Assembly: GCA_019203745.1 (NCBI GenBank)
Contig: CP078104.1
Span: 2,852,001-2,916,000, forward strand
Source of the DNA: Chryseobacterium sp. E1
GTDB lineage: Bacteria; Bacteroidota; Bacteroidia; Flavobacteriales; Weeksellaceae
Reading direction: 5' to 3'
DNA length: 64,000 bases
Positions 50,784 through 60,633 of the stretch are shown here, piece by piece. Position numbers and translations under genes: made by a program. How positions within the stretch are numbered: the first letter of the stretch is position 1; every line of letters begins with the position of its first letter. Below the pieces are notes generated by a model that worked only from the letters and a program-made list of their open reading frames with translations, ran no database searches and was not told the DNA's origin.

Positions 50784-53274
50784 ATGAAAAAAATGATTCT
50801 ATCGGTAAGCTTATTGGGCTTGCTTTTACCCGCAATAGCCTTCGCACAAACGGAAACCTCAGGAAGAAAAAAATATATAAAGCCACTCACGTCAAAAGTA
50901 CGGAGCTGAAACATACGAAGCTGAAAGTAAATTTTGATTATCAGAATGAGCAAATGAATGGGGAAGAATGGCTCACTGCATCTCCTTATTTTTATCCGTC
51001 AGATTCATTGATACTGAATGCCAGGGCAATGCTGATCCACGAAGTAGCAATGGAGAAGAGTGGGAATAAAGTTCCGTTAAAATATAATTATGCCAATAAC
51101 GTTCTTACAATTACTCTGGATAAGACCTATAACCGGAATCAGGACTATACGGTTTATATAAAATATACCGCACGCCCTAATGAAGCGGAGAAGCAGGGAA
51201 GTCCCGCAAAAGGCCTCTATTTTATCAATGCACAAGGAAAAGATAAAAATTATCCTACTCAGATCTGGACAGATGGAGAATCGGAATATTCTTCAACATG
51301 GTTTCCTACTATAGATAAGCCCAATCAGAAGACTACCCAGGAAATTTATATGACCGTTCCGGATAAATATCTGACCCTTTCCAATGGTATTTTGAAAGAA
51401 TCAGCAAAAGAATCCGGAGGAATGAGGACGGATCATTGGGTGATGGACAAAAGGCATTCTGTATATCTTTTCTTCATGGGAGTTGGAGAGTATGTAGTGG
51501 TAAAAGACAAATGGAGAAATATTCCGATAGATTATTATGTGGAAAAGGAATATGAGCCTTATGCCAGACAGATTTACGGAAATACCCTGAAATGATGGAG
51601 TTTTTCTCTAAAAAAATTAGACTATGATTATCCGTGGCCAAAATATGCGCAAATTTCAGCAAGAGATTATACAAGTGTAGCCATGGAAAATACAACCGCT
51701 ACCCTTCATAGTCATGATGTATTGCAGAAGCCGGGACAACTGATTGATGAAAATAAATGGGAAGAATACATTGCTCACGAACTGTTTCATCATTGGTTTG
51801 GAGATCTGGTGACCAATGAAAGCTGGAGCAATCTTACATTGAACGAGTCGTTTGCCAATTATTCCGAATATCTCTGGAATGAATATAAATTCGGAAAAGA
51901 CCAGGCTGATTATCATTTAATGTCAAATGTCGGCCGGTACCTCAAAAGCCCTTCGGATTTCACTAAAGATCTTGTACGGTTTAGTTATGAATCCCCGGAA
52001 GATGTTTTTGATGTGGTCTCTTATCAGAAAGGAGGCGGAATTCTGCATATGCTGAGAAATTATCTGGGTGATGAAGCCTTTTTACAGGAATAAGAGATTT
52101 CCTGAAAACCTATGAATATAAAAATGCAGAGGCCCAGCAATTAAGATTGTCGTTTGAAAAAATTTCAGGAAAAGATCTGAATTGGTTTTTCAATCAATGG
52201 TATTATGGAAGCGGAAATCCTAAATTAGATTATTCATATACCTTTGAACCGGTAAAAAGCAGGTCGAACTGGTGATCAGCCAGTCTCAGGAAAAACCTTT
52301 TGAATTCCCCTGGCAATTGATGTATATGATAACGGAAAACCTGTACGGTATAACGTTTGGGTAAATGCTAAAGCTAAGAATACTTTCAGTTTTAATGTTC
52401 TAAAAAACCCTGATCTGATCAATATCAATGCTGACGGAATATTGCTTTCTGAAATTGCAGATAAAAAAACGGCTGCACAGAACCTGCTGCAGTTTACCCA
52501 GTCCAGAGAATTTTTAAGCCGATATAAGGCATTGATGGGGATAAAGGATATTCCGGATGATCCTGCATCAATCAAACTGTTTCAGGCTGCCCTGAAAGAT
52601 CCTTTCTTCAGAATCCGGATTAAAGCTTTGGAGCTGCTGGATCTTACCCATAAGGACCAGGCGAAAGCTCTTACTGCTGATGTAGAAAAATTAGCCGGTA
52701 ATGATCCTAAAACCCTGGTGCAGGCAGCCGCTATTTCTGCTTTAGCCAAAACAAAAAATAAAAAATACCTTTCCTGTTTGAGAAAGGAGTAAATGCGGTA
52801 TCCAATTCCGTAAAAGGAAATTCACTGAAGGCTATTATAACGACGGATCCTTCCAAAGCCGATAAGCTGATTGATAAAATTGATCTGTCCGGAGCATCCC
52901 AGAGTTTACTTATCAGTATGCTTCCCATTGTTGTTAAGAATAATGTGACTTCCCAAATGCAGCATATTGTTCCGGTTGTGGTGCTTTATCCGTTATTCCG
53001 GGAGAAAAATCCGGAACTGGAAAAATCTGCAGCGGAAGGGTTCAGCTGGATGATGTCGTCTGATAATAAGGCAGCAACAGAAGGAATGGCTAAAATTTTA
53101 AGACAGGTAAAAGATTTTGTTCTGCAAGATCCGAAAACCAAAGCGAAGTTTTCTCAGATGCTGCAAGAAGGAATTGCCCGGAAAATGGAGTTTCTGAAGC
53201 AGAATCCGCAAAAAGCAGAAAGTGTCAACGAACAAATAGCCGTGTTAAACAAACTATTAGAAGATTATAAGTGA
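50784..53274 (+). CDS. M1-family aminopeptidase, frameshifted
   Basis: About 830 residues in at least five frames. The signal peptide MKKMILSVSLLGLLLPAIAF is followed, after a shift near 50880, by ELKHTKLKVNFDYQNEQMN. The N-terminal beta domain has YPTQIWTDGESEYSSTWFP. The catalytic domain has the substrate motif SVAMENTTATLHS and the zinc site HELFHHWFGDLVTNESW, with the third ligand Glu in LTLNESFANYSEYLW. The C-terminal ~300 residues are helical HEAT-like (FFRIRIKALELLDLTHKDQ). The N-terminal-residue-binding motif, usually GAMEN, reads VAMEN here. It is exported and removes N-terminal amino acids from peptides. The sequence between 52090 and 52440 is in other frames. Confidence 0.9.
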
Positions 53275-53452
53275 TTCCGCAGATGTTGGAATACAAACTG
53301 TTCTTTTTGATAAGTCTGCGTAAATAAAAAAGTTTTATAAATATTATTGAGGCTTGAAATAGTATTGGAAGCTTTATAAAGAAATGAAATAGTGAAAGTT
53401 AAATAGGGACAGATTTTAAAGCAAGATCTCAGGAGTTGTTTTAATGCAAATA

Positions 53453-53486
53453 AAAATAAGCCCCGAAGGAGATCGGAGCTTATTTT
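53453..53486. terminator. bidirectional terminator (M1 aminopeptidase / small ORF)
   Basis: A 13 bp stem with one mismatch (53453-53465 with 53474-53486), A-rich left and T-rich right. It ends 6 bases before the stop of the small minus-strand ORF and 180 bases after the peptidase. Confidence 0.8.
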
Positions 53487-53491
53487 GTTAA

Positions 53492-53644
53492 TCAAATTAA
53501 TTCTTCCTTTTTCAAGAGCGAAATAATTCGTCGTAAAAATGAATTGGATATTTCAGTCTTAGTTTTTTTGGCAGAAGAATTTGTTCTGCCTTTCGGCAGA
53601 ACAGTTTGATTCCCATGGTTAGTTTGTGCTTCTCCTGCAATCAT
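53492..53644 (-). CDS. small hypothetical protein (50 residues)
   Basis: From ATG at 53644 the minus strand reads MIAGEAQTNHGNQTVLPKG, RTNSSAKKTKTEISNSF and ends LRRIISLLKKEELI. The frame stays open upstream for 11 codons (KEKRVKTLREQ), so with an indel in the A-run a GTG start near 53677 is possible (KRKRVKTLREQM). Support for a real gene: a basic amphipathic C-terminus, a protein-like composition, and a terminator stem 6 bases after the stop. No family is recognised. An internal palindrome (53580-53601, TGTTCTGCC with GGCAGAACA) lies in the coding sequence. Confidence 0.4.
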   Translation of the reverse strand: MIAGEAQTNHGNQTVLPKGRTNSSAKKTKTEISNSFLRRIISLLKKEELI

Positions 53645-53943
53645 TTGTTCTCTTAGTGTTTTTACCCGTTTTTCTTTTCACAAAATTATTATTAATACCA
53701 CATCAAAAACATCCGTATTTTCCCGGTATTTTATATGGGGTTTTCCCTGATGAAATTATTTTTTCCGGTTTCAGGATATAATAAACTATGAATTTATTTT
53801 ATGGCGGCACTAATCTTAACTTATATGAAATCAATTGCTTATTTAAATAAAAATATGTATATTTAAATCTCTTATTGATGAAATAATTACAGAGGTATCC
53901 GAAAATCTTTAAGAGTAGGAAATTAAACTAAACCAAAATCATT

Positions 53944-54095
53944 ATGAAAAATCTACAAAAACTTTCAAGAGGACAGATGAAAAATGTGCAGGAGCTGCCG
54001 TTGATTGTAACCCGCAGATAATTTGTCAGAGACATACAGACTGCTGTCCGGGATGGGCATGCCCGGGAAGAGGACAATATTGTATAGCAATTTAA
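53944..54095 (+). CDS. cysteine-rich peptide with double-glycine-type leader (bacteriocin-like), frameshifted
   Basis: A short gene, missed by length cutoffs. ATG at 53944 opens MKNLQKLSRGQMKNV. One base is missing in the GTGCAG after it, and the next frame continues AGAAVDCNPQIICQRHTD and CCPGWACPGRGQYCIAI to a stop at 54095, about 50 residues. The first 17 residues look like the LKKLSRxxLKxIxGG leader common in Chryseobacterium, ending in a GA-type cleavage site. The mature part has six cysteines, with D-C-C-P and C-P-G. These leaders are processed by peptidase-ABC exporters; none is in this window. A strong terminator follows. Antimicrobial or signalling roles are inferred, not shown. Confidence 0.62.
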
Positions 54096-54117
54096 GCTTC
54101 AATGCATCAAAGCAGTT

Positions 54118-54155
54118 AAACGGAAAAGAGAGATTAATTTCTCTCTTTTCCGTTT
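54118..54155 (+). terminator. terminator of the cysteine-rich peptide gene
   Basis: A 16 bp perfect stem (54118-54133 with 54140-54155) with a short loop, 22 bases after the peptide stop. Confidence 0.9.
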
Positions 54156-54205
54156 AATCTTGTGAATACAGCCACAGTATTCAAGAAATAAACTTTAAAA
54201 TTCCG

Positions 54206-54213
54206 TAAATTTG
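54206..54213 (+). promoter_or_regulatory. -7 element for the O-methyltransferase gene
   Basis: TAAATTTG matches TANNTTTG, 16 bases before the ATG at 54230. Confidence 0.5.
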
Positions 54214-54229
54214 TTTAAATTAAAATTGT

Positions 54230-54877
54230 ATGAGTTTTTTTGAAGAAAAAAATCCCGAAATGGATCGATATTTGGAAGCACACGCTTCTTCGGAATCTGA
54301 AATTCTGAAAAACCTGAGAAGAGAAACTTATCAAAAAACAACGCAGCCGCATATGATCTCAGGATACCAGCAGGGAAGGCTGCTTACAATCATTTCCCAG
54401 ATACTGCAGCCGAAAAATATTCTTGAAATAGGAACTTTTACAGGCTATGCAACATTATGCCTGGCGTCAGGGTTAAGTAAGGATGGGAAAATCACTACGC
54501 TTGATGTGAATGAAGATCTGGCGTATCTGCCGGAGAAATACTTTGAAGAAAGTGAATTTGCCGGTCAGATTGATTTCAGACTGCAGGATGCTAAAGAATT
54601 TTTAAAAGAAACCGATGAGGTTTTTGACCTGATTTTTGTAGACGCAGATAAAGAGAATTATGCTGAATATTTTAAACTGATAAAACCTCATACAAAATCA
54701 GGAACCGTAGTTCTGTTTGACAATGTACTGTGGTATGGGAAGGTGCTGGAAGAAAACCCGAAACAGAAATCCACACAGTCTATCAAAGAATTAAACGATT
54801 TAGCGGCAAAAGACGACGATTTTGAAAATCTTATTTTACCTTTGCGGGACGGAGTAAATTTTCTTAGAAGAAAATAA
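54230..54877 (+). CDS. class I SAM-dependent O-methyltransferase (TrmR/caffeoyl-CoA type)
   Basis: An unbroken 215-residue protein. Motif I is ILEIGTFTGYATLCLASGL (EIGTFTGYS-like), followed by ITTLDVNEDLAYLPEKYFE. The metal-binding and catalytic aspartates are in LIFVDADKENYAEYFKLIK and VVLFDNVLWYGKVLE. This E-I-G-T-x-T-G-Y plus D-A-D-K and D-N signature defines the caffeoyl-CoA O-methyltransferase-like family. Bacterial members include TrmR, which acts on U34 of tRNA, but many act on small molecules; the substrate here is not determined. An AT-rich inverted repeat follows its stop. Confidence 0.88.
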   Translation: MSFFEEKNPEMDRYLEAHASSESEILKNLRRETYQKTTQPHMISGYQQGRLLTIISQILQPKNILEIGTFTGYATLCLASGLSKDGKITTLDVNEDLAYLPEKYFEESEFAGQIDFRLQDAKEFLKETDEVFDLIFVDADKENYAEYFKLIKPHTKSGTVVLFDNVLWYGKVLEENPKQKSTQSIKELNDLAAKDDDFENLILPLRDGVNFLRRK

Positions 54878-54934
54878 ATTTAAAGATTAAAAAATTACAA
54901 TATTTTACGGAATCTGATTCTTTAATCTTTAAAT
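54878..54934. repeat. AT-rich 14 bp inverted repeat after O-methyltransferase gene
   Basis: ATTTAAAGATTAAA at 54878-54891 has its exact complement at 54921-54934 (loop of 29). It may act as a weak terminator. The nearby AATCATTCAAT (54932-54942) recurs before leuS near 60590. Confidence 0.5.
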
Positions 54935-54958
54935 CATTCAATCTTTTAATTTTAATCA

Positions 54959-55672
54959 ATGAATAAAGGAATTTGTATAGTTACGGTAGCACCGGTTCGG
55001 GCAGAGAATTCTGACAGAGCAGAAATTGTTACGGAAATATTGTTCGGGAGAGTGCGGATATTTTGGAGGTTGATAAAAACTGGACCAAAATAAAAATGCA
55101 CTATGACGGCTATGAAGGATGGATGGATACGAAACAGATAAAACCTGTAACAGATGAGGAGCTAACCAACAGAAAAACAACCGTAGTTACTGAAGACTTT
55201 TCTTCCGTATTAACGAATGACGGGAAAATGCTGCTGTCTATGGGATCGGAAGTAGAATTTCCTGTAGTGGCTTCAAGAAGAAGTCATGATGTAAGAGAAA
55301 GTATTGCCCTGACTGCGAAAGAATTCCTTAATATCCCTTACCTGTGGGGCGGAAAAGCTTTTTGCAGTAGACTGCTCCGGATTTACCCAACTGGTTTATA
55401 AAGTTCACGGAATCAAAATACCAAGAGATGCTTCCCAACAGGCTGAAGTGGGAGAAGCCCTTACCTTTGTGGAAGAAACACAGCCGGGAGACATGGCTTT
55501 TTTTGAAAATGCCGAAGGAAAGATCATCCACGTAGGGATTATGCTGGAAAACCAGAAGATCATTCACGCATCAGGAAAAGTAAGAATCGATACTCTGGAT
55601 TCTACAGGGATTTTCAATAAAGAAATGAATAAGCATACTCATAAGCTGAGAGTACTCAGAAGTGTTATTTAG
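54959..55672 (+). CDS. C40-family NlpC/P60 cysteine peptidase, frameshifted
   Basis: About 238 residues. The start MNKGICIVTVAPVRAENSD is a bacterial SH3-like domain, with no signal peptide. An indel near 55046 shifts to ADILEVDKNWTKIKMHYDG and YEGWMDTKQIKPVTDEEL. The catalytic domain has NIPYLWGGKAF, another indel in the T5 run at ~55362, then AVDCSGFTQLVYKVHG with the nucleophile Cys. The catalytic His is in HVGIMLENQKIIHASG. The family cuts peptidoglycan stem peptides. Lack of a signal peptide suggests that it acts in the cytoplasm on recycled muropeptides, or is exported otherwise. The next gene starts 11 bases after. Confidence 0.86.
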
Positions 55673-55683
55673 AACGAGATAAT

Positions 55684-56153
55684 ATGAAAACTTCCAGAAT
55701 ACTATTGATCGTAAATATCCTTTTGCTTATCGTGATCTGGATCTTTACAGGCATAAAGTATTCGGAACTTCCGGAAATTATTCCTACTCATTTTGATCTC
55801 CAGGGAAATGTAGACGGAGAGTCAGAAAAATCAATGATCTGGATCCCGCCCTGTATTGCTGCTTTTATTTCTTTTGTTTTCTGGGAATACCTAAAAATCC
55901 TAACTCTCCTTTGGTGAACGTCCCTGATAGCTTTCGTAATAAAGAAACACTGGAGCTGTATATGTTTTCCCTGCAGTTTCCTGTAATGCTCTTATTCCTG
56001 GATATTGTTGTAGAAAGTATACGTATTGCAGAAGGGAAACAAACCGAACTCAGCAATGCTGTTTTCTTCATTTTAGCATTACTGTTTATAGTGCTTGGAG
56101 TAGGTATGGTAAAAGCCATCCAGGCAGGAAAGAAACAAAAATCTGACGATTAA
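55684..56153 (+). CDS. DUF1648 membrane protein, frameshifted
   Basis: About 156 residues. The first frame has membrane helix ILLIVNILLLIVIWIFTGI, then the DUF1648 signature SELPEIIPTHFDLQGNVDG with a second helix IPPCIAAFISFVFW. An indel near 55890 shifts to DSFRNKETLELYMFSLQFP, a third helix MLLFLDIVVES and a fourth (AVFFILALLFIVLGVGMV), ending with a basic tail. DUF1648 proteins (SdpI-like) have no established biochemical role in Bacteroidota; SdpI itself is an immunity protein in Bacillus. A short gap from the peptidase and 12 bases to waaA suggest one transcript. Confidence 0.75.
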
Positions 56154-56165
56154 ATCAAACCAACA

Positions 56166-57406
56166 TTGGAACTGCTTTACAATATATTTATCAGCCTTCT
56201 TACTTTCGGAATGAAAGTATTTTCTTTCTTTAATACAAAAACTAAAAAAGGCGTTGAAGGGAGAAAAGAATCTCTGCATAAAGTGCAGGCTGCTTTTTCA
56301 GAAACAGATAAAGTAATCTGGATGCATGCTGCAAGCTTAGGAGAGTATGAACAGGGACTTCCCGTATTGGAAAAGCTCAAAGAAAAACTTCCGGACCATA
56401 AAATCCTCGTCACCTTTTTTTTTCTCCGTCAGGTTATGAAAATGTTATTAAAAAGAAACATATAGCCGATACGATTTGCTACCTTCCATTTGATAAAAAA
56501 GCGATTATAAAAGAGTTCGTTTCACAATTTGATGTTAAACTATTTTTTACGGTGAAGTACGATTACTGGTATAACCTGCTTGCCGAACTGAAAAACCGGA
56601 ATGTAAAGGTCTATGTGATTTCTGCCCTTTTCTACGAAAACCAATCCTTCTTTACTTCATATGGGAAATGGTTTGTAAAACAGCTTCAGAAAAATGTAGA
56701 CTGGTTCTTTCATCAGACACAGGTTTCTTTTGCGCTGGCTAAAAGTATAGGCCTTACTCAATCTTCAGTTACAGGAGATACGAGATTTGACAGGGTAAAA
56801 CAGCTTCGTGAGCGTGATAATCATGTGAAACATATCAAAGATTTCATAGGAGACAATAAAGCTGTTGTTTTTGGAAGCTCATGGCAGGCAGAAGAGAAAA
56901 TTGCAGCAATAGTTTACAGGAAAAATCCTTATCTGAAAATTATTATAGCGCCCCATGATCTGAAAAGAGTAGAGCATTTAAAAAATCTGTATCCTGATGC
57001 ATTGTTGTACAGTGAAATAGAAACCAGTGAATTACCGATTACTGATTATTCAATTTTAATCATCGACAGTATAGGTTTATTATCAAAAATATATTCCTAT
57101 GCAGATGTAGCAGTAGTAGGCGGAGGATTTCATGATGCGGGACTGCATAATATTTTGGAAGCGGCAACTTTTGGAGTTCCTGTAGTTTTTGGAAACCGTT
57201 ACAAAAAGAATCCTGAAGCAGATGAACTGATTTCTTATGATGGTGGAAAGTCTTTTGGAGACGAATATGCAGCAGCAGAATTTGTTCTTTTTCTGACCAA
57301 CGGAGATAACGAAGAAGAGCTTGCCTCAATGTCACAGAATGCCCGAAAGTTTGTAGATGAAAAACCTGATTCTACCGCTATGATTTTAGCGAAAATATTA
57401 TCTTAA
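56166..57406 (+). CDS. waaA: 3-deoxy-D-manno-octulosonic acid transferase, frameshifted
   Basis: About 413 residues. WaaA (KdtA) adds Kdo to lipid A at the inner face of the cytoplasmic membrane. The start is TTG (MELLYNIFISLLTFGMKVF, an N-terminal membrane anchor). Catalytic Glu is in WMHAASLGEYEQGLPVLEK (S-L-G-E-Y). After shifts near 56420-56460 the sequence reads CYLPFDKKAIIKEFVSQFD and KYDYWYNLLAELKNRNVKV; a Glu is usual where Lys-Tyr stands (ExWPN). The C-terminal GT-B half has VFGSSWQAEEKIAAIVYRK and VAVVGGGFHDAGLHNILEA. It converges with the next gene, their ends overlapping by 9 bases. Confidence 0.9.
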
Positions 57407-58024
57407 AAATCCCTGGCTTTTAATGTCTTTCACGATCTGGTCAATATTTTCCGGAATCCTGTCACATTCCAGCCAGTTAATGTCAAGACCATTATTGATA
57501 CAGAGTTTTTGAAGATAATGATTCTCTGAGATCTTCTTTTGAGTATTACGGAAATATTCATCAATTTCCATCCAATAATCTTCGTCCAGTTTTTTTACCA
57601 GGATCAATGATTTAAAGATTTTGTTGATAATATAAATATAAAGCTTGTAAACATTGTCAAACCTTTGTCTGCTGAAATCGCTGTTGTTTTCCAGTATCTT
57701 GTTGACAAGAAGAAGATTCAGGGAAATCTCTCCGAATTTATCAGTTGTTATTTTTACGTGCTCTGTGATCTCAGCACTTATTTTTCTAACAGTAGACAGA
57801 AAATATTTAGCATTTCCCACATATTTTGTAGCCAGAAGAGTCTGTGTCTCTACATGGTCTTCCATGGCATCTCTTTTATCATCCGTAGTTTCCGGATCAA
57901 TGAGCTCAAAATACAGCTTTTTAGAAAGCAATTTATCCTTTCTCAGCAATCTGAAGATCAGTTTATCTTTCTCAGGACCGGAAAAAGCACTCAATGCCGC
58001 TTTAAATTCTTTTGAATACTCCAT
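57398..58024 (-). CDS. conserved hypothetical protein
   Basis: An unbroken 208-residue protein, [19 protein letters not shown] to VKDIKSQGFLR. It is highly charged and mostly helical, with no signal peptide or membrane segment. Features: RLLRKDKLLSKKLYFELID, ETTDDKRDAMEDHVETQTL, SLNLLLVNKILENNSDFSR and VYKLYIYIINKIFKSLILV. The last suggests a helical-bundle core. I recognise no domain; the intact frame, normal composition and TAATG overlap with the upstream glycosyltransferase say it is a real gene. Its 3' end overlaps waaA on the other strand. Confidence 0.72.
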   Translation of the reverse strand: MEYSKEFKAALSAFSGPEKDKLIFRLLRKDKLLSKKLYFELIDPETTDDKRDAMEDHVETQTLLATKYVGNAKYFLSTVRKISAEITEHVKITTDKFGEISLNLLLVNKILENNSDFSRQRFDNVYKLYIYIINKIFKSLILVKKLDEDYWMEIDEYFRNTQKKISENHYLQKLCINNGLDINWLECDRIPENIDQIVKDIKSQGFLR

Positions 58025-58776
58025 TAATTGAAAATTTTCGAATATTTCAGGAATCCGTTTAATGCCCAGTTAGCCGTATAATACAAAGAAGTCAGGGTAG
58101 AAAACCCCATGAAATCTTTATACACTAGGTATTGGTCTTTGATAATATTTTTCTTATTTCTGGAAACACTGTTTTCACGCATTCTGTATTTGGCTAATGT
58201 TTTATTGATGGGCATTCCTTCGGGAATTACTTTTAAAAGATTAAGCCACATCACATGGTCTTCACGTTTGCTTTTTACCGGGAACAGGAACTTTCCAACC
58301 CTTTTTGTATCGTACATTGTTGAAACCGGTGCCAGGCGGCAGGTCTTGAGAAGATTAGAGAATGTTACCACTGTATCAGCCAGGAAATCTTTAAGGATAG
58401 GCTGAAGCTGCTCATTACATCTGGAATAATTACAATAAACAAGTTCTGCGTGGTGTTCCTGCATATGATCCGTCATGGTTTCAAGGTATTCCGGGTACCA
58501 GAAGTCATCGGAATCCAGGAAAGCGATATAACGCCCTGGGCTCTTTCAAGACTGTTGTTTCTTGCATTACCGGCCCCGCCATTTTTTCCAGAACCTGAAG
58601 TTTTATCCGGGGATCGTTGTATTTTCTGATGATCTCAACCGTATTGTCTTTAGAAAGATCATCAGTGATCAGCCATTCCCAATTTTCATAGGTCTGGTTC
58701 AGAACAGATTGTATTGTTTCTTCAATAAATTCTGCTGAGTTGTAACAGGGGTGATGATGGAGACAAGATCTTTCAT
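58024..58776 (-). CDS. glycosyltransferase family 2, frameshifted
   Basis: About 250 residues. Start [19 protein letters not shown] after correction of one base near 58745. GT-A motifs: [19 protein letters not shown] (first acidic pair), [19 protein letters not shown], and the DxD in [15 protein letters not shown]. The rest is unbroken: [19 protein letters not shown], then [19 protein letters not shown] (ED-W catalytic base region). Indels near 58590 and 58530. This WxxxEDxxxWL pattern belongs to WaaE/EpsH-like GT2 enzymes of LPS or capsule synthesis. It overlaps the hypothetical gene by TAATG, and an acyltransferase lies 24 bases upstream, so they form a small operon. Confidence 0.83.
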
Positions 58777-58800
58777 TTGTGCTGTAAAATATCTGTAAAA

Positions 58801-59784
58801 TTATAAAAATCTTTTTTCATAAAAATGCCATGAGGCAATTCCGACTCCAATTACGGTCAGCATACAGACAAAACTCATCATATAAGGGTTATAATCTTCA
58901 AACAGTCCCAATGTCTGGAATACCCTGATAATAGGGAAGTGGAAGATATAAATGCCATAGGTGAAATCTCCGTATTTGCCGAAATTATTTAAGAACTTGA
59001 ATGAATAGGCAATATACATTACGATAACACCAATCATCATTGGGGAAAAAAGCTGAATATTTAAATACAGATCAATCCACACAGTGGCAAACGCAATGAT
59101 GAAAATGAGATTTTTATGTTGGATGAATTTATCAAAATTGAAATAAATCAGCATTCCGGGGATAAAATAGGATAACGTTCCGGGAAGCTGTTTGGCAATT
59201 GAGATTTTATTTAAAGATTCAAAATAATTCAGATAAATGAGCGAAAGGAAGTATAAAATAACCAAACTTATATTTCTGTACTTATTATTCTTTCCGAAAA
59301 GCAAAAAGAGCAAAGGAACAGAGAAATAGTAACACATTTCTATCTTCAGTGTCCACAGCGCACCATTCACTGCCTGATTTCCAAACACTCCGGGAAGCCA
59401 TGGTGCCTTGAAATTTAAAAATAATGAATTCCAGAAAAGATATTTGTAAACCTGTGTATTACTGAAATATTCGGTGAAAGAATAGGTGCTTACCAGGCTT
59501 AATAAAATTGCACATAAAAAAATAACCAATAAGTAAGCGGGAACAATTCTTTTGATTCTCTTTTTTAAATAACTTTTGAGGCTTGAAGATCTGTCGTAGC
59601 TTCTTGCAATAAGAAATCCGCTCACTGCAAAAAAGCCGAATACGGCAATTTCTATAGGGCTGTGCTCAAAAATCTTGAGATCAGGAGAGGCGCTGAGGGT
59701 GCCAAGATGTCCCACAAAGACAATAAAGGCGAGGAGAACACGGATGAAATCAAAATTGTTTTTCGTTATATCCTGCATTTGCAT
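58801..59784 (-). CDS. acyltransferase family 3 (OafA-like) membrane protein
   Basis: An unbroken 327-residue protein. Eight to ten hydrophobic segments, starting [19 protein letters not shown], with the conserved R and H of acyltransferase family 3 (FDFIR and VFVGH). Then [19 protein letters not shown] with Fx[24 protein letters not shown], and [19 protein letters not shown] with the W-T-L-x-x-E signature. The family O-acetylates or O-acylates surface polysaccharides, lipid A or peptidoglycan at the membrane. It shares a strand and close spacing with the GT2 gene. Start could be the first or third codon (MQMQD). A TATTTTTG element lies upstream. Confidence 0.9.
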   Translation of the reverse strand: MQMQDITKNNFDFIRVLLAFIVFVGHLGTLSASPDLKIFEHSPIEIAVFGFFAVSGFLIARSYDRSSSLKSYLKKRIKRIVPAYLLVIFLCAILLSLVSTYSFTEYFSNTQVYKYLFWNSLFLNFKAPWLPGVFGNQAVNGALWTLKIEMCYYFSVPLLFLLFGKNNKYRNISLVILYFLSLIYLNYFESLNKISIAKQLPGTLSYFIPGMLIYFNFDKFIQHKNLIFIIAFATVWIDLYLNIQLFSPMMIGVIVMYIAYSFKFLNNFGKYGDFTYGIYIFHFPIIRVFQTLGLFEDYNPYMMSFVCMLTVIGVGIASWHFYEKRFL

Positions 59785-59795
59785 TTTGTTTCCTG

Positions 59796-59803
59796 CAAAA
59801 ATA
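59796..59803 (-). promoter_or_regulatory. -7 element for acyltransferase-GT2 operon
   Basis: Minus-strand TATTTTTG matches TANNTTTG, 12 bases before the start. Confidence 0.5.
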
Positions 59804-59975
59804 ACTTTTTAATAAAATGTTCAGTGCTCATGCATTCATTATTTGTTAAATAAGGGAAAATGAGGTCTTCACGTTTTTAAATATATATAAATAAAGGGAG
59901 ATGAAATAATTTTTCATAAAAAATAGTAATATAAATCAAAAAAATTATAATTTTAGCGCTTGAAAAAATTGATCT

Positions 59976-60452
59976 ATGAAGAAATTAGCATTACTATTTG
60001 CAGGTTTATCTTTGTTTGCTGTAGCTACAGGCTGTAGTGATGACAATGATACTGTTCTGGAAGCTCCTCTTGTTGGGACATGGCAACCGTTGAAAGAAGT
60101 AGTTACCACTGTAGAAGTTGGTGAAGACCCGGTTTCTAACACGATTACTTATACAGATTGTCAGAAACAGACAAGATGGTGGTTCAGCGTTGACTCTAAA
60201 GGAGGCAAAACGAACTGGGGAGATACTGCTACACCTGGTCAGTGTGCTATTCTTTCAGATATAAAATTCAATTATACCTATAATAAGGAAGGGAAAGACG
60301 TTCAGATGAAAATTCAGGGGATCGTAGAGCCACAGAATGCAAAGGTTATTACTTTGGATGCTACAACGCTCAATCTTGCTGTAAGAGAGGAGACGCAGGA
60401 TCCTACTATATTCCAGACAAGAACATATACCTTCAAAAGAGTTCCTCAATAA
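59976..60452 (+). CDS. lipocalin-like lipoprotein
   Basis: An unbroken 158-residue protein. The signal peptide MKKLALLFAGLSLFAVATGC ends in a lipobox (VATGC), followed by an SDDNDTV tether that may favour surface exposure in Bacteroidota. The body is a small beta-barrel like lipocalin-like or DUF-type domains: LVGTWQPLKEVVTTVEVGE, TYTDCQKQTRWWFS, and IFQTRTYTFKRVPQ. LVGTW is the usual start motif of lipocalin_4/5-type proteins in this phylum. Two cysteines may form a disulfide. Function and ligand unknown. A hairpin terminator lies downstream. Confidence 0.78.
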   Translation: MKKLALLFAGLSLFAVATGCSDDNDTVLEAPLVGTWQPLKEVVTTVEVGEDPVSNTITYTDCQKQTRWWFSVDSKGGKTNWGDTATPGQCAILSDIKFNYTYNKEGKDVQMKIQGIVEPQNAKVITLDATTLNLAVREETQDPTIFQTRTYTFKRVPQ

Positions 60453-60479
60453 TAGTATATACTTCAGGATATAAAACAG

Positions 60480-60507
60480 ATCTCATCTCCGGATGGGATT
60501 TTTTTGT
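60480..60507 (+). terminator. terminator of the lipocalin-like gene
   Basis: An 8 bp stem with one G-U pair (60480-60487 with 60492-60499) and a T6 run, 28 bases after the stop. Confidence 0.8.
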
Positions 60508-60562
60508 TGAGCGGAGAATGGCAATTCATTATAAATTAAATTTTTATTTCCTTTAAAATCAC

Positions 60563-60570
60563 TAATTTTG
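60563..60570 (+). promoter_or_regulatory. leuS -7 promoter element
   Basis: TAATTTTG matches TANNTTTG, 63 bases before the GTG start. Confidence 0.5.
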
Positions 60571-60633
60571 TGAATCTTGTTAAAAAGAAAATCATTCAAT
60601 ATTTAAAGTCTAACATATAACAGATATAATAAA

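Noticed and set aside
53580..53601. Perfect palindrome TGTTCTGCC/GGCAGAACA as an IS end, operator or terminator
   Set aside because: There is no partner copy, transposase or T run, and it falls inside the small ORF at TVLPKGRTN; it may be chance.
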